Shown here piece after piece: positions 26,171-34,756 of a stretch of 64,000 nt of DNA (position 1 is the first letter of the stretch; every line of letters begins with the position of its first letter). Location: contig NZ_JBFRXP010000005.1 of the NCBI RefSeq assembly GCF_041146875.1, forward strand, positions 1 to 64,000, read 5' to 3'. Source of the DNA: Igneacidithiobacillus sp041146875. GTDB taxonomy: Bacteria > Pseudomonadota > Gammaproteobacteria > Acidithiobacillales > Acidithiobacillaceae. The notes beneath the pieces were generated by a model that saw only the letters and a program-made list of their open reading frames with translations, did no database searches and had not been told where the DNA came from. The translations under genes and the position numbers were made by a program.

Positions 26171-27018
26171 AAGGCCATGCCGGAGGCTTCGCCGTAGACG
26201 TGCTGGTTTCCGGCATTTCTGGGCGCTCCGGCGACCCGCGCCCCGCTCTTGCGAATACCCGATTGCGCGTCCAGCATCCGTGCCGCCGCCTCGTCCAGCA
26301 TCACGTTGGCGGGCCAGCGACCGGAATCCGGGGTGTTGAACGGCGTTTCGCTTTTGCCCGCCCAGGCTCCATTTCCCGACGTGCGCCCGTAATTGTGATG
26401 CGGCGGTTCACCCTGAATCCGGCACCCGTCGATATTCAGCGCCCCGCAGCCCCACTTCAGGGCATTCGCGGCATACGTCTTTTCGCCGGGCTTGCGACAG
26501 AGCAAGACAGGCTCATAGGCGGGTTTCAGTGCTGTCCCGCAGCCCTCCCATCGCAGGCCAGAACCGCCCTTCATCTTGTCGATGTGTGCCGCGACATTGG
26601 TGGATTTTGGAAAGCCGCTGCCATACAGATACATCAGTGTATCCACCAGAATGAATCCCGCGTCTTCCAGTGCCACCGCCAGCCGGTGAAAAGTCCTGCT
26701 ACCGCCGAACGCCATGAGATACGCGCCGGGCTTCATCACCCGCAGGACGGACTCCCAGGTCTCCGGGCGGAAAGCCACGTCGCCGCCGTCCCAGGTCTGG
26801 CCCATGAAGCCTTTGTCGGTGCCCACGCGATGCCGTCCATACGGTGTCGTACCACCGTCTCCCGGTTGTCCGTAGCACTTTCTGGCAGACCCGCCCCGCG
26901 AGTTCTGCGTCAAGTGATACGGCGGGTCGCAGAGCGCGGCGTCGAAATGGTTGTCAGGCAGCGTCGGCAGAATGGATAACAGATCACCGACATGAATATC
27001 GTGGCTCGACACTGCCAT
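26167..27018 (-). CDS. DNA N4/N6-methyltransferase (DPPY type)
   Basis: A 283-aa site-specific amino-methyltransferase. The catalytic motif IV is LCDPPYHLT near residue 33, and the SAM region is represented by PGAYLMAFGGSRTFHRLAVA near residue 100. YEPVLLCRKPGEKT and the C-terminal half resemble phage and plasmid adenine or N4-cytosine methyltransferases. No restriction enzyme gene is adjacent, so it looks like an orphan enzyme that could protect the element or regulate replication. Its ATG overlaps the upstream methyltransferase stop (TGATG). Confidence 0.85.
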   Translation of the reverse strand: MAVSSHDIHVGDLLSILPTLPDNHFDAALCDPPYHLTQNSRGGSARKCYGQPGDGGTTPYGRHRVGTDKGFMGQTWDGGDVAFRPETWESVLRVMKPGAYLMAFGGSRTFHRLAVALEDAGFILVDTLMYLYGSGFPKSTNVAAHIDKMKGGSGLRWEGCGTALKPAYEPVLLCRKPGEKTYAANALKWGCGALNIDGCRIQGEPPHHNYGRTSGNGAWAGKSETPFNTPDSGRWPANVMLDEAAARMLDAQSGIRKSGARVAGAPRNAGNQHVYGEASGMAL

Positions 27019-28436
27019 CAAAAAAGCTCCATTTGTTGAGTTGGTTGTAAATGATCCGGTTCCAACCCACGAAGCCGCACATCGCCGGACTTTGCGCCTC
27101 GGCGTTGCTTCGCGCCCCGCTGGGGTTTCGCCGGCTGATGCAGGCGGGCCTCCGCCAGAGGCACATAGTCCGGATTGGCTTCGATGATCTCCCAATCCCG
27201 GCCCAGGGCCTTCGCCACCATTGCCACGGTGCCGGATCCGCCGAACGGGTCCAGCACCGTGGCCGGAACCGGATCATGGGACGGGCAGCCGCATCCGGCT
27301 CTCCACCCCACAGTACGCAAGGCAGCGGTTCTGGGCGTTTCTCCGACTTCCGACAGATGTTTCCTCGCATCGCGTGACTTGCCCTTGTGAAAAGTGGACC
27401 CGCAATAGGAATCCGGCACCTCTCCCGGAGCACAACACTCCCGCACCACCTCGCGCACCCAGGGCTTCCCGCAATGGGGACAGACGCCCGCTTCCGATGT
27501 GCCCGCCCGGATGCACGGTTCCACCAAATCCGGCGGCATGACGGCGAAGTGGGCGCCCTTGTAGGGTTTGGTGGAAATGGTCCAGACGTCGCGTTTGTTG
27601 CGCCCCGCCGGGTGCAGGGCATGCGACAGGTCGGTTGCGATTGTCTGTCCACCGGGTCCGTCGCTCCATTTGTGCTTCGCGGCGCGTCCACGCCCGATCC
27701 GGGCCACGGACTCCGCGGCGTGCGGCTCCCGGATCGCGAGGTGATCGTAGAAATACCGCGCAGACGGCGTGAGCAAGAAAACCATCTCGTGGGAACGGGT
27801 CGGGCGGTCGGTGACCGATTCCGGCATGGCGTTCCCCTTCATCCACACGATATCCGACCGCAGCCACCAGCCGTCCGCCTGCAGGGCGAATGCAACCCGC
27901 CACGGAATCCCCATCAGATCTTTGGGTTTGATGCCGGGCTGGTCGCGGGGACGCAAAACCACACTACGCCTGGCGAGCAGTTTTTTGTCGATGTCTCTTC
28001 TGGTCCCATGGTTGCCGGCGGCGTAGCTGTCCCCCAGGTTCAACCATAAGATGCCATCCGGGCGCAGCACCCGGCGCAATTCCCGGAAGACCTGCACCAG
28101 ATGCCCGATGTAGAGTTCCGGCGACGGCTCCAGTCCCAGGCACCCGCGCCATGCCCCGCACTTTCGGCAAAACTGGCCGTGCGCGTGCTTCTGGTCACCC
28201 CAATCGTGCTCGCACTCCCGGTACGCTTCCGGGCTCGCACCCTGCAAAGGGTCCGCGTGTGCGGGAACGGACATCTCCGGCATCCCGGCCATGGGCGCGT
28301 ACCACACCGGCTCCCAGATCACCGGCTCTAATCCGTAGTCGCGTAGCCCGTAATACGGCGGACTGGTGACCGCGCAATGCACGGCATGATCCGGCATTTC
28401 GCGGAGGCGATCGATGGCGTGTCCGATACGGATCAT
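27018..28436 (-). CDS. DNA N4/N6-methyltransferase, beta class (SPPY type)
   Basis: A 472-aa methyltransferase with motif order typical of class beta: TSPPYYGLRDYG (motif IV) near residue 30, target-recognition region in the middle, and TVLDPFGGSGTVAMVA (motif I) near residue 410. A Cys cluster (CRKCGAWRGC, CPHCGKPW, CGCPSH) may bind zinc. I chose the ATG at 28436, which overlaps the upstream stop (ATGA). The C-terminal tail is basic (QRGAKQRRGAKSG). Adenine or N4-cytosine specificity cannot be told from sequence. Confidence 0.88.
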   Translation of the reverse strand: MIRIGHAIDRLREMPDHAVHCAVTSPPYYGLRDYGLEPVIWEPVWYAPMAGMPEMSVPAHADPLQGASPEAYRECEHDWGDQKHAHGQFCRKCGAWRGCLGLEPSPELYIGHLVQVFRELRRVLRPDGILWLNLGDSYAAGNHGTRRDIDKKLLARRSVVLRPRDQPGIKPKDLMGIPWRVAFALQADGWWLRSDIVWMKGNAMPESVTDRPTRSHEMVFLLTPSARYFYDHLAIREPHAAESVARIGRGRAAKHKWSDGPGGQTIATDLSHALHPAGRNKRDVWTISTKPYKGAHFAVMPPDLVEPCIRAGTSEAGVCPHCGKPWVREVVRECCAPGEVPDSYCGSTFHKGKSRDARKHLSEVGETPRTAALRTVGWRAGCGCPSHDPVPATVLDPFGGSGTVAMVAKALGRDWEIIEANPDYVPLAEARLHQPAKPQRGAKQRRGAKSGDVRLRGLEPDHLQPTQQMELF

Positions 28437-28804
28437 TCGCGCCAACCATTGCCTGATGAATACAGGAGCGCGCAGGTTCTGAATGCGTCATCCAACGATG
28501 AAGCGAAAATGTGGCGGGTGGACCCGGGTCGCAAGCCCAGAACGCCGACAGGAAGATTCTGGAGGGATCCGCGCTGTTTGGCGACCAGCAACAGGATGCT
28601 GAGACCTTGGTCAACAAGATTGCAGAGTTCTTTCCCTTTCTTGCCGTAAACGGCACACAAGGTGTCGTCGCGGATGAGCCGGTGCGCCTCGATCCCCCCA
28701 ACCGCATCCCCTTGCGCAAGGGCGCCCACGAAAAACTGGTCCAGCGCTCCGGCGACTGGCTCCAGAACGACAGGGCAGACATGGGTGTTAGGCGGATTTT
28801 TCAT
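28433..28804 (-). CDS. hypothetical protein (123 aa)
   Basis: A 123-aa soluble protein with no recognised family (VLEPVAGALDQFFVGALAQG, LCNLVDQGLSILLLVAKQR). It is translationally coupled on both sides, with a TGATG overlap upstream and ATGA downstream to the large methyltransferase. It might be an accessory subunit of that enzyme, from context only. Confidence 0.5.
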   Translation of the reverse strand: MKNPPNTHVCPVVLEPVAGALDQFFVGALAQGDAVGGIEAHRLIRDDTLCAVYGKKGKELCNLVDQGLSILLLVAKQRGSLQNLPVGVLGLRPGSTRHIFASSLDDAFRTCALLYSSGNGWRE

Positions 28805-28977
28805 CAATTTTCCTCTCTTATGGGCGGTGAGATGTCGCTCTTTATCCTGATGTGAATCTGTGATTTGCAGTTATTGTGCAATGCTTTGAGCTCATAGACG
28901 GTTCCTGCAATAAAGCATGAAAATGCGGCGAGCAAAGCCACTATAAATTGCAGAGTAAATTTAAGTGCTCTGAACAT
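28804..28977 (-). CDS. small membrane-anchored protein (57 aa)
   Basis: A 57-aa protein with one N-terminal transmembrane helix (LKFTLQFIVALLAAFSCFIA) and a short polar tail. AAAGGA precedes the ATG by 7 bases. Its stop overlaps the next ATG (TGATG). Base composition is more AT-rich than its downstream neighbours. Rz-like or holin-like small proteins have this topology, but no assignment is possible. Confidence 0.55.
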   Translation of the reverse strand: MFRALKFTLQFIVALLAAFSCFIAGTVYELKALHNNCKSQIHIRIKSDISPPIREEN

Positions 28978-29088
28978 TTCTGATTCCTTTGCGTTAGCTT
29001 ACACCGGCTTTCCTCTTGGGTGCGCTCGCTGTAAACGGGCATCCACTGAAAAGATGCACTTCTGGAGAGAGGAGGTAAGAAATGGCTG

Positions 29089-29976
29089 TCATTGCCCTGC
29101 TCTCGCCCAGTCCTTTTCAAATTGCGCCTGCAACGTGGCAATATCAGACCCGTTTAGCACCAGGCCCATCTCCCGATTCGACTCCAGACTCGTTTCCGTG
29201 AAGTTCTCGCTGCCCACAAAAGCCAACTGATTGCCGACAATCATTTTGGCGTGCATGTAGATCGGCTTCTTTGGCAGGAACCGAACTTGACAACCGTGGC
29301 TGCGCAGAAATTCCACGTCCTGTTTGTCCTTCGCGTTGATGCTGGCCGGCAGGATCAGCCGAAGATCCGCGCCCTTCGCCGCCAGGGCATCGAGGATCGG
29401 ACGGTACGGCCCAAGCTCTTCCGACTCGACACCAACGGGTCCGGGCTGGTTGATGACCTGGAGCATCTGTCCGGCTGAACTCCCAGGAGAAAGGACGAGA
29501 ACCCGATGAGCAGAGGCGGGTGCTCTCCGGTTGTTCCAGTCGGCATTGAATACTGCGTTTGCCGCCGCAACCACGGCAGGATTTTGGGTGACATAGAGGT
29601 ACTCCCGGTTCTTGTGGAAGGCCGACCAATCCATATTGGCGGTGCCGATCTCACACTCGTAGTCGTTGCAGGCGTACTTCGCATGATAAAAGGCGTACCG
29701 GTCGCCGTGACTGGTGAAGCGGGCAGGCGCCAGATGCAGGGTGGCGCCCGTCGCCTCGATCTTCCGCTCTTCCTTCTGGACTTGCCACGGCTTCATGCCG
29801 TAGGGCTTGCCCTCGATAATGACACGGACGTCCACACCCCGCGCATGGGCGGCACGCAAGGCCGACAGGATGGGCCGGTCAGACAGGTAATAGACGCCGA
29901 CGGACACCTCACGTCGGGCTTGCTGGATGACCTGGATGATCGGCGCGGGGCCAGCTTGCGGTTCGATAGACAGCAT
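29089..29976 (-). CDS. phospholipase D-like protein (two HKD motifs)
   Basis: A 295-aa protein of the PLD superfamily, which includes phospholipases, Nuc-type endonucleases and restriction nucleases. The first HKD motif is HAKYACND near residue 117 followed by GTANMDWSAFHKNRE. The second is HAKMIVGN near residue 240 followed by GSENFTETSLESNRE, where the Asp is replaced by Asn. The start at 29976 has AGGGAGAAG at good spacing. There is no signal peptide, which favours a cytoplasmic nuclease over a lipase. It lies in an AT-richer cargo segment and could be a plasmid nuclease such as the conjugative Nuc protein. Confidence 0.85.
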   Translation of the reverse strand: MLSIEPQAGPAPIIQVIQQARREVSVGVYYLSDRPILSALRAAHARGVDVRVIIEGKPYGMKPWQVQKEERKIEATGATLHLAPARFTSHGDRYAFYHAKYACNDYECEIGTANMDWSAFHKNREYLYVTQNPAVVAAANAVFNADWNNRRAPASAHRVLVLSPGSSAGQMLQVINQPGPVGVESEELGPYRPILDALAAKGADLRLILPASINAKDKQDVEFLRSHGCQVRFLPKKPIYMHAKMIVGNQLAFVGSENFTETSLESNREMGLVLNGSDIATLQAQFEKDWARAGQ

Positions 29977-29978
29977 GA

Positions 29979-30329
29979 TTACTTCTCCCTGGGCATTGTG
30001 GGCTTCGGCCATTTTTGCCTACGCACACGCAGTTCGATGTCAGCGCCGCAGTGTTTGCACAGCCCCGTTGTCTTGGCACAATTCAGACAGAGAGCATCGG
30101 TATTCGTACTGCCATAGGTTTGCTCCTCCCCGCAACACATGCACGGCTCTACGGTGATGGCGTGCCCACCTATGCGGCTGCCGTAGTAACACATCCGGCA
30201 CAAACAGGATTGCACCCGATTGTGCTTCTCCGGGTCATGCTCCAGCTTCAATATGCGTTCTGGGTCGCAACGAAGCATTCTCTGCAGGTTTTCGGCGTCC
30301 TGTTTCTTTGTGTAAACCGATGAAATCAT
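29979..30329 (-). CDS. zinc-ribbon-type protein (116 aa)
   Basis: A 116-aa protein with repeated Cys pairs spaced like zinc ligands: CLCRMCYYG, CMCCGEEQT, LCLNCAKTTG and CKHCGADIEL. It probably binds two zinc ions and may act in DNA, RNA or protein binding. The start at 30329 has GGAGAAA upstream. It ends two bases before the PLD gene start, so the two are co-expressed. Family not recognised. Confidence 0.6.
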   Translation of the reverse strand: MISSVYTKKQDAENLQRMLRCDPERILKLEHDPEKHNRVQSCLCRMCYYGSRIGGHAITVEPCMCCGEEQTYGSTNTDALCLNCAKTTGLCKHCGADIELRVRRQKWPKPTMPREK

Positions 30330-30391
30330 AATATTTCTCCTCAAGTGTGCCGCCCCGTTAAAGGCCGAGCGGCAATGCGTTTACAAAATGA

Positions 30392-30481
30392 CTAACTCCG
30401 CGCCACTTTCACCCGATAACCGCCCATTGGAATCACCGTCGATTGTCCATGGGCTAAATGCACCATTTCGTTCTTCTGCAT
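30392..30481 (-). CDS. possible very small protein (29 aa)
   Basis: A 29-codon open frame (MQKNEMVHLAHGQSTVIPMG and ten more) fills the gap between the zinc-ribbon and ParB-like genes. It starts 14 bases after the upstream stop, but its ribosome binding site is weak. It may be a real small peptide or chance. Confidence 0.25.
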   Translation of the reverse strand: MQKNEMVHLAHGQSTVIPMGGYRVKVARS

Positions 30482-30495
30482 AACACTTTTCAGAG

Positions 30496-31353
30496 CTAAC
30501 TTGCAGACTCGATTTCTGATTCCATCGCCTTGAATTCAGATACCGAAGACCTAATCGCATCCCTTAACAAGTCGCTTGACTCATTTTTGATCTTCTCCGT
30601 AACAACCGGCCCAGGCTTATTGAAATTGTTTGGATTGAAAACATACATTGCCCGAGCGATTGAATCGCCCAGACCAGAAGCTGAACTGGTGTCAACAGTG
30701 CCATTACTAAATTGCGTAAACCACCCAGCAGCAACACGTTTAAGATCGAAAACCTCATGCCTCGACAGCTTGCTATATATATCAGCGATAACGTCTGCGC
30801 TTTCAGGATACATATCCATTGCGACAATCGCACAAAGCCGAATCGGAGCAGTGGTAAAATACTTGCTGGCTGATGGCGCATTCAAAAGAAGAGACTCAAT
30901 ATCTTCACGCAACGCCTCATAATATGGCAACATGCGTGCAAACGACGGCTTTGAATCGGATTCGCACATCCGTACAGCTATACGAACAATGGCCGCTGCG
31001 GATGGCGATGTTCTCAACACATCATAAGGACTGCGGCGCTCTCCTTGATCAATTACATTGAACGCTCTCGGATCAACGTTCTCGAACAGTAACATCGGAA
31101 CACTAACACCAGACTTCAAAACGGCTTTCAACCTGTGTTGGCCGTCTATCAGTATCCCATTCTTATCAACAGCGATCCCTTGATGTGTGTATATCCATTC
31201 ACCGTTTCTCATGGAACGAGAAAGGTTTTTAACAGAAGTGTTACGAATTTTTCTGTTATCAACATTGTATTCCAAGAGGTTTCCCGCCACCTCAGGCGTC
31301 ACCAGTATTGTCCTGCACTTTATTTCATCAATTTTAATGCCATTAGCAACCAT
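30496..31353 (-). CDS. ParB/sulfiredoxin-fold domain protein
   Basis: A 285-aa protein. Residues about 40-95 resemble the ParB N-terminal/Srx fold: WIYTHQGIAVDKNGILIDGQ followed by HRLKAVLKSGVSVPMLLFEN. The IDGQHRLKA signature corresponds to the GxxRxxA nucleotide-binding motif. The C-terminal 190 residues are helical with no known DNA-binding domain. Codon use is clearly more AT-rich than the pilus operons, which suggests separate acquisition. Stand-alone proteins of this kind occur in phages and plasmids; a CTPase, nuclease or regulatory role cannot be chosen from sequence. Confidence 0.65.
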   Translation of the reverse strand: MVANGIKIDEIKCRTILVTPEVAGNLLEYNVDNRKIRNTSVKNLSRSMRNGEWIYTHQGIAVDKNGILIDGQHRLKAVLKSGVSVPMLLFENVDPRAFNVIDQGERRSPYDVLRTSPSAAAIVRIAVRMCESDSKPSFARMLPYYEALREDIESLLLNAPSASKYFTTAPIRLCAIVAMDMYPESADVIADIYSKLSRHEVFDLKRVAAGWFTQFSNGTVDTSSASGLGDSIARAMYVFNPNNFNKPGPVVTEKIKNESSDLLRDAIRSSVSEFKAMESEIESAS

Positions 31354-31377
31354 AAATCACCTTCCTTTTGCCGTGTG

Positions 31378-31400
31378 CCGCCCAGTCCAATTCTGGGCGG
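31378..31400 (-). terminator. hairpin downstream of the outer-membrane protein gene
   Basis: CCGCCCAG (31378-31385) and CTGGGCGG (31393-31400) form a perfect eight-base stem with a seven-base loop in the 90-base gap between the barrel protein gene and the ParB-like gene. There is no T-run, so it may be a terminator or a protein-binding dyad. Confidence 0.45.
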
Positions 31401-31443
31401 CGTTTGCGTCATGCCGACCGCAGGTCATGCCGACTGCAAGTCG

Positions 31444-32139
31444 TCACCCAAACCGATACATCAACCCCACGCCCATGACCGGCCACCACTGATAACCGCT
31501 GATCTTGCTGTTCAGGCTGGCCTGCTCGGACTGCACGTCGCCGGCCAACTGCGGATTGGCGGCGGCGCCCGTGGCCGTGAGGCTCACGTTGGGAGCGCCC
31601 TCGTAGATCGCCCCGACATTGGCGGTAAGGGTCAACCGCCCACCGTCCATGGGATCACCCCAGCCGATACCGACATAAGGCGCCGCGCCGTTGAAGTGGG
31701 TCTTGCCGGTCAGACTGCCCACCTGGCTTGCCGTATACGTGTGACCATTGAGCGTATAGGTGCCACCGGTCGGAGTGCCCGTCACGCTGAAACGGTTCTG
31801 ATTGATGAACAGGCCCGCCGTAAGGTTGAAGTTGCCCTGGAAGGGGAACCAACTCACCGTGATGGGCTCACCCTGCAGGTTGACCCCGGCACTGTAGCGA
31901 ACATTGTTGGTATGGAGGCTGTCGTGCAGATGCAGGTAGTCAAAGCCCACATTGAGGTTCAGCGTCTTGGGAATGATGGCCGTACTGCCCTGGATGCCAA
32001 CGCCTTCGGTGCCGACGCCAAGGCCCGCGGCGAAACCATGAAAGGGAAGGGGAGAAGCCTCTGCGACGCAAGCGGAAAAGGTCAGAAGGGAAGACACGGC
32101 AACAGCGATGGAAATGCGGGAAAAGTTCAACTCGATCAC
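31444..32139 (-). CDS. outer-membrane beta-barrel protein
   Basis: A 231-aa exported protein with signal peptide (ISIAVAVSSLLTFSACVAEA) and alternating hydrophobic/polar strands ending in an aromatic C-terminal strand (GVGLMYRFG), as in outer-membrane barrels. Segments such as LNVGFDYLHLHDSL and LTLTANVGAIYEGAP look like antiparallel strands; eight to ten strands would fit. It has its own strong promoter (32163-32191). The start is GTG, with an in-frame TTG at 32127 as an alternative. Substrate or role unknown. Confidence 0.7.
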   Translation of the reverse strand: MIELNFSRISIAVAVSSLLTFSACVAEASPLPFHGFAAGLGVGTEGVGIQGSTAIIPKTLNLNVGFDYLHLHDSLHTNNVRYSAGVNLQGEPITVSWFPFQGNFNLTAGLFINQNRFSVTGTPTGGTYTLNGHTYTASQVGSLTGKTHFNGAAPYVGIGWGDPMDGGRLTLTANVGAIYEGAPNVSLTATGAAANPQLAGDVQSEQASLNSKISGYQWWPVMGVGLMYRFG

Positions 32140-32162
32140 CCTATGTAAACGATAGAGAGTAT

Positions 32163-32191
32163 AAGATAGCGTTAGTAATGGTCCGTGTCAA
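32163..32191 (-). promoter_or_regulatory. sigma70 promoter of the outer-membrane protein gene
   Basis: On the minus strand TTGACA (32191-32186, a perfect -35) and TATCTT (32168-32163) are separated by 17 bases. The spacer ends in ACTAACGC, the recurrent TAACG motif. The left end of the IS66 element lies only 40 bases upstream. Confidence 0.7.
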
Positions 32192-32317
32192 CATCGCCAG
32201 GCATGCGCCTGATCTGCCCACCGGGCGTGTGTAAGCGGTCGCTGAACGACGTTCTTCCCTTTTGATGCTGGATTTTCGACCATGCTCTCATCTTTTAGAG
32301 GCAAGGATGCTGGGATC

Positions 32318-32635
32318 ATGGATAACCAAAGGGAAACTGCCGTTTCAGAACGGGCCTGGGGGTGGCAGCAACGGGTGCGTGCGCAGGAAGAATCCGGGCT
32401 TTCTGTCCGCCAATTCTGCGAGCAGCAGGGTTTGTCCCTGCCGCAGTTCTATTATTGGCGGCGACGTCTGCGGGAGAGTACCCCTGCACCGGGTGCGACG
32501 GATTCCGCAGACCTGACCTCCGCCTTCGTTGAATTGGGGTTGGCCGGGCTGTGTCCACCCAAAGACCCGGTGGCTCCCCTGGAAATTCGCCTGGATCTGG
32601 GAGGTGGCTGTGTACTTTCGATCCGGCGGGGGTGA
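32318..32635 (+). CDS. tnpA: IS66 accessory protein TnpA
   Basis: A 105-aa helix-turn-helix protein of IS66 elements: RVRAQEESGLSVRQFCEQQ then LSLPQFYYWRRRLRES, as in the IS66 OrfA/TnpA family. It is needed with TnpB for transposition. I used the ATG preceded by AAGGATGC; an upstream ATG at 32282 is possible. It is followed after three bases by tnpB. Confidence 0.85.
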   Translation: MDNQRETAVSERAWGWQQRVRAQEESGLSVRQFCEQQGLSLPQFYYWRRRLRESTPAPGATDSADLTSAFVELGLAGLCPPKDPVAPLEIRLDLGGGCVLSIRRG

Positions 32636-32638
32636 ACG

Positions 32639-33004
32639 ATGTTCTTTCCCGAGGGGCGGATTCGAGTCTTTATTTGCCGGGTACCGGTGGATATGCGCAA
32701 GTCTTTCGATGGCCTTTCTGCCTTGGTGCGCCCGACCTTCGCGCAAGATCCTCTATCCAGCCACTGCTTCGTCTTCGTTAACCGCAGGGCTACACAGATG
32801 CGGGTGCTGTATTGGGATCGAACGGGGTACAGTCTCTGGGCCAAGCGACTGGAACGGGGGCGATTCTGGGACTGGCGTACGCCACCGGCATCGGAGTTGG
32901 ATTGGACACAACTGAAGCTCCTGCTAGAGGGTATCGAAGTGGGTCGGCAGCGTCACCGATATCATCGGCAAGCATCAGAAAACCTTGCAGAAATAGCCGG
33001 ATAG
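32639..33004 (+). CDS. tnpB: IS66 accessory protein TnpB
   Basis: A 121-aa protein typical of IS66 Orf2: FPEGRIRVFICRVPVDMRKS, FDGLSALV, and CFVFVNRRATQMRVLYWDRT, then YSLWAKRLERGRF. It matches the usual length (about 115-120 aa). The start has GGGGGTGA just upstream. Confidence 0.9.
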   Translation: MFFPEGRIRVFICRVPVDMRKSFDGLSALVRPTFAQDPLSSHCFVFVNRRATQMRVLYWDRTGYSLWAKRLERGRFWDWRTPPASELDWTQLKLLLEGIEVGRQRHRYHRQASENLAEIAG

Positions 33005-33019
33005 TGCTATGATTTTGCA

Positions 33020-34603
33020 ATGGAAATGGCAGAAATCCCAGTCCCGAGAACCTATCCCGAAGCCCTCGCCGCCTGGCAGCTTCAGGTGCAGATCAATGCC
33101 GAAATCCAAACCAAACTCCAGGCCCTGCAGCAACAACTCGATTGGTTCCGACGCCAGCTTTTCGGCCAGAAAAGCGAACGGCGGGTTCCCCCGCCTCCTG
33201 TAGAGCAGCTCAGTCTCGGCCAGGAGTTTGCAACGACCGAAGAAACACCCGCTCCCGCCCGATCCGTTGCTGCCCACAGCCGAGCCCATGCCAGGCGGCC
33301 AGAAGATCGGGCCGAATCCCTGTCCTTCTTCGACAAGAGCCGGACTCCCGTCGAAGTCATCGCCCTCCCGGCTCCCGAGATCGCAGGTCTCGATCCCAGC
33401 GCCTACGAGATCATCGATACCAAGATCAGCTATCGCTTGGCCCAGCGCCCCGGGAGCTATGTCGTCCTCCAGTACGAGCGCCCCGTGGTCAAGTTGCGGG
33501 AGACGGGGACACTGCACACGGCTCCCGCACCCATCAGCGTCCTGGAGGGGAGCCGGGCAGATGTCAGCCTGATCGCCGGTGTGCTCCTCGACAAGTTCGT
33601 TTACCATCTGCCCCTCTATCGGCAACACCAGCGGATGGCCGCCGAGGGACTGCGGGTCAGTCGCTCCTGGCTCACCGGCATCGTGCAGGAGGCCATCTTT
33701 CTCCTGTCGCCGATCTATGAGGCCCAGTTCGAGAGCATTCGCCAATCTCGCGTGCTGACCATGGACGAGACCCCCATCAAGGCGGGCCGCCGGGAACAGG
33801 GCAAGATGCACCAAGGGTACTTCTGGCCCGTCTTTGGCGATGCCCAGGAGATCTGCTTTCCCTATGCCGAAAGCCGCGGCACGATCCATATCCGGGAACT
33901 ATTGGGCCCGCTGTCCGCAGGTACCGTACTGCTGAGCGATGGCTATGCCGCCTATACCCGTTTCCAGAAAGAAACGGAGGGGCTGATCCATGCCCAGTGC
34001 TGGGCTCATAGCCGGCGGGAGTTCGTGCGCGCCGAGGCCCATGCTCCCGAAGCGGTGGCCGAGGCTCTGGAGCAGATCCGAGAGTTCTACCGCGTCGAAG
34101 AGGAGATCCGCAGCCAAGGATTGGGCGGCGAGGCCAAGCGCAGGTATCGCTATACCCATAGCCGCCCCCGGGTGGCCCAGTTCTTCCGCTGGGTAGAAAG
34201 GCAGTTGACGGACAGCGCCTTCCTGCCCAGCAATCCCTTCACCAAGGCCCTGGGGTATGTCCACAGCCGCAAGGGACCACTGCAGCTCTTCCTGGAAGAG
34301 CCCGACGTCCCCATCGACACCAACCACATCGAGCGCCAGATTCGGCCCATTCCTTTGGGCAGAAAAAACTGGCTCTTCTGTTGGACCGAACTCGGCGCCC
34401 AGCACCTGGGCATCATCCAGAGTCTGCTCAGTACCTGCCGACTGCAGGAGATCGATCCCTACGACTATCTCGTGGACGTCTTGCAGCGAGTCAGTCGGCA
34501 CCCGGCCAAAGACGTAGCGCAGCTCACTCCGCGACTTTGGAAAGAGCGCTTCGCGGATCATCCCCTCCGCTCTGACCTGTATCGCAGCCAGCAGCGTCAC
34601 TAA
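33020..34603 (+). CDS. tnpC: IS66 transposase TnpC
   Basis: A 527-aa DDE transposase of the IS66 family. The N-terminal coiled coil and QLFGQKSERR motif come first, then the catalytic core with VLTMDETPIKAGRREQGKMH, LLSDGYAAYTRF and IHAQCWAHSRREF, and the C-terminal IERQIRPIPLGRKNWLFC. The reading frame is intact, so the element may still be mobile. Confidence 0.95.
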   Translation: MEMAEIPVPRTYPEALAAWQLQVQINAEIQTKLQALQQQLDWFRRQLFGQKSERRVPPPPVEQLSLGQEFATTEETPAPARSVAAHSRAHARRPEDRAESLSFFDKSRTPVEVIALPAPEIAGLDPSAYEIIDTKISYRLAQRPGSYVVLQYERPVVKLRETGTLHTAPAPISVLEGSRADVSLIAGVLLDKFVYHLPLYRQHQRMAAEGLRVSRSWLTGIVQEAIFLLSPIYEAQFESIRQSRVLTMDETPIKAGRREQGKMHQGYFWPVFGDAQEICFPYAESRGTIHIRELLGPLSAGTVLLSDGYAAYTRFQKETEGLIHAQCWAHSRREFVRAEAHAPEAVAEALEQIREFYRVEEEIRSQGLGGEAKRRYRYTHSRPRVAQFFRWVERQLTDSAFLPSNPFTKALGYVHSRKGPLQLFLEEPDVPIDTNHIERQIRPIPLGRKNWLFCWTELGAQHLGIIQSLLSTCRLQEIDPYDYLVDVLQRVSRHPAKDVAQLTPRLWKERFADHPLRSDLYRSQQRH

Positions 34604-34756
34604 GCCAGGCCACGCGGCACCGAGTCCAGATGTCAGCATCCGCTCCCACGGGCGCCGAAGGGACAAACTCTCCATGACCCTACTTTCTCCCCAACGAGAA
34701 GGCCATGATTGGCAATTATATCTCGATTGGGAAGAACGCCGCACAGAGAACGCTTA

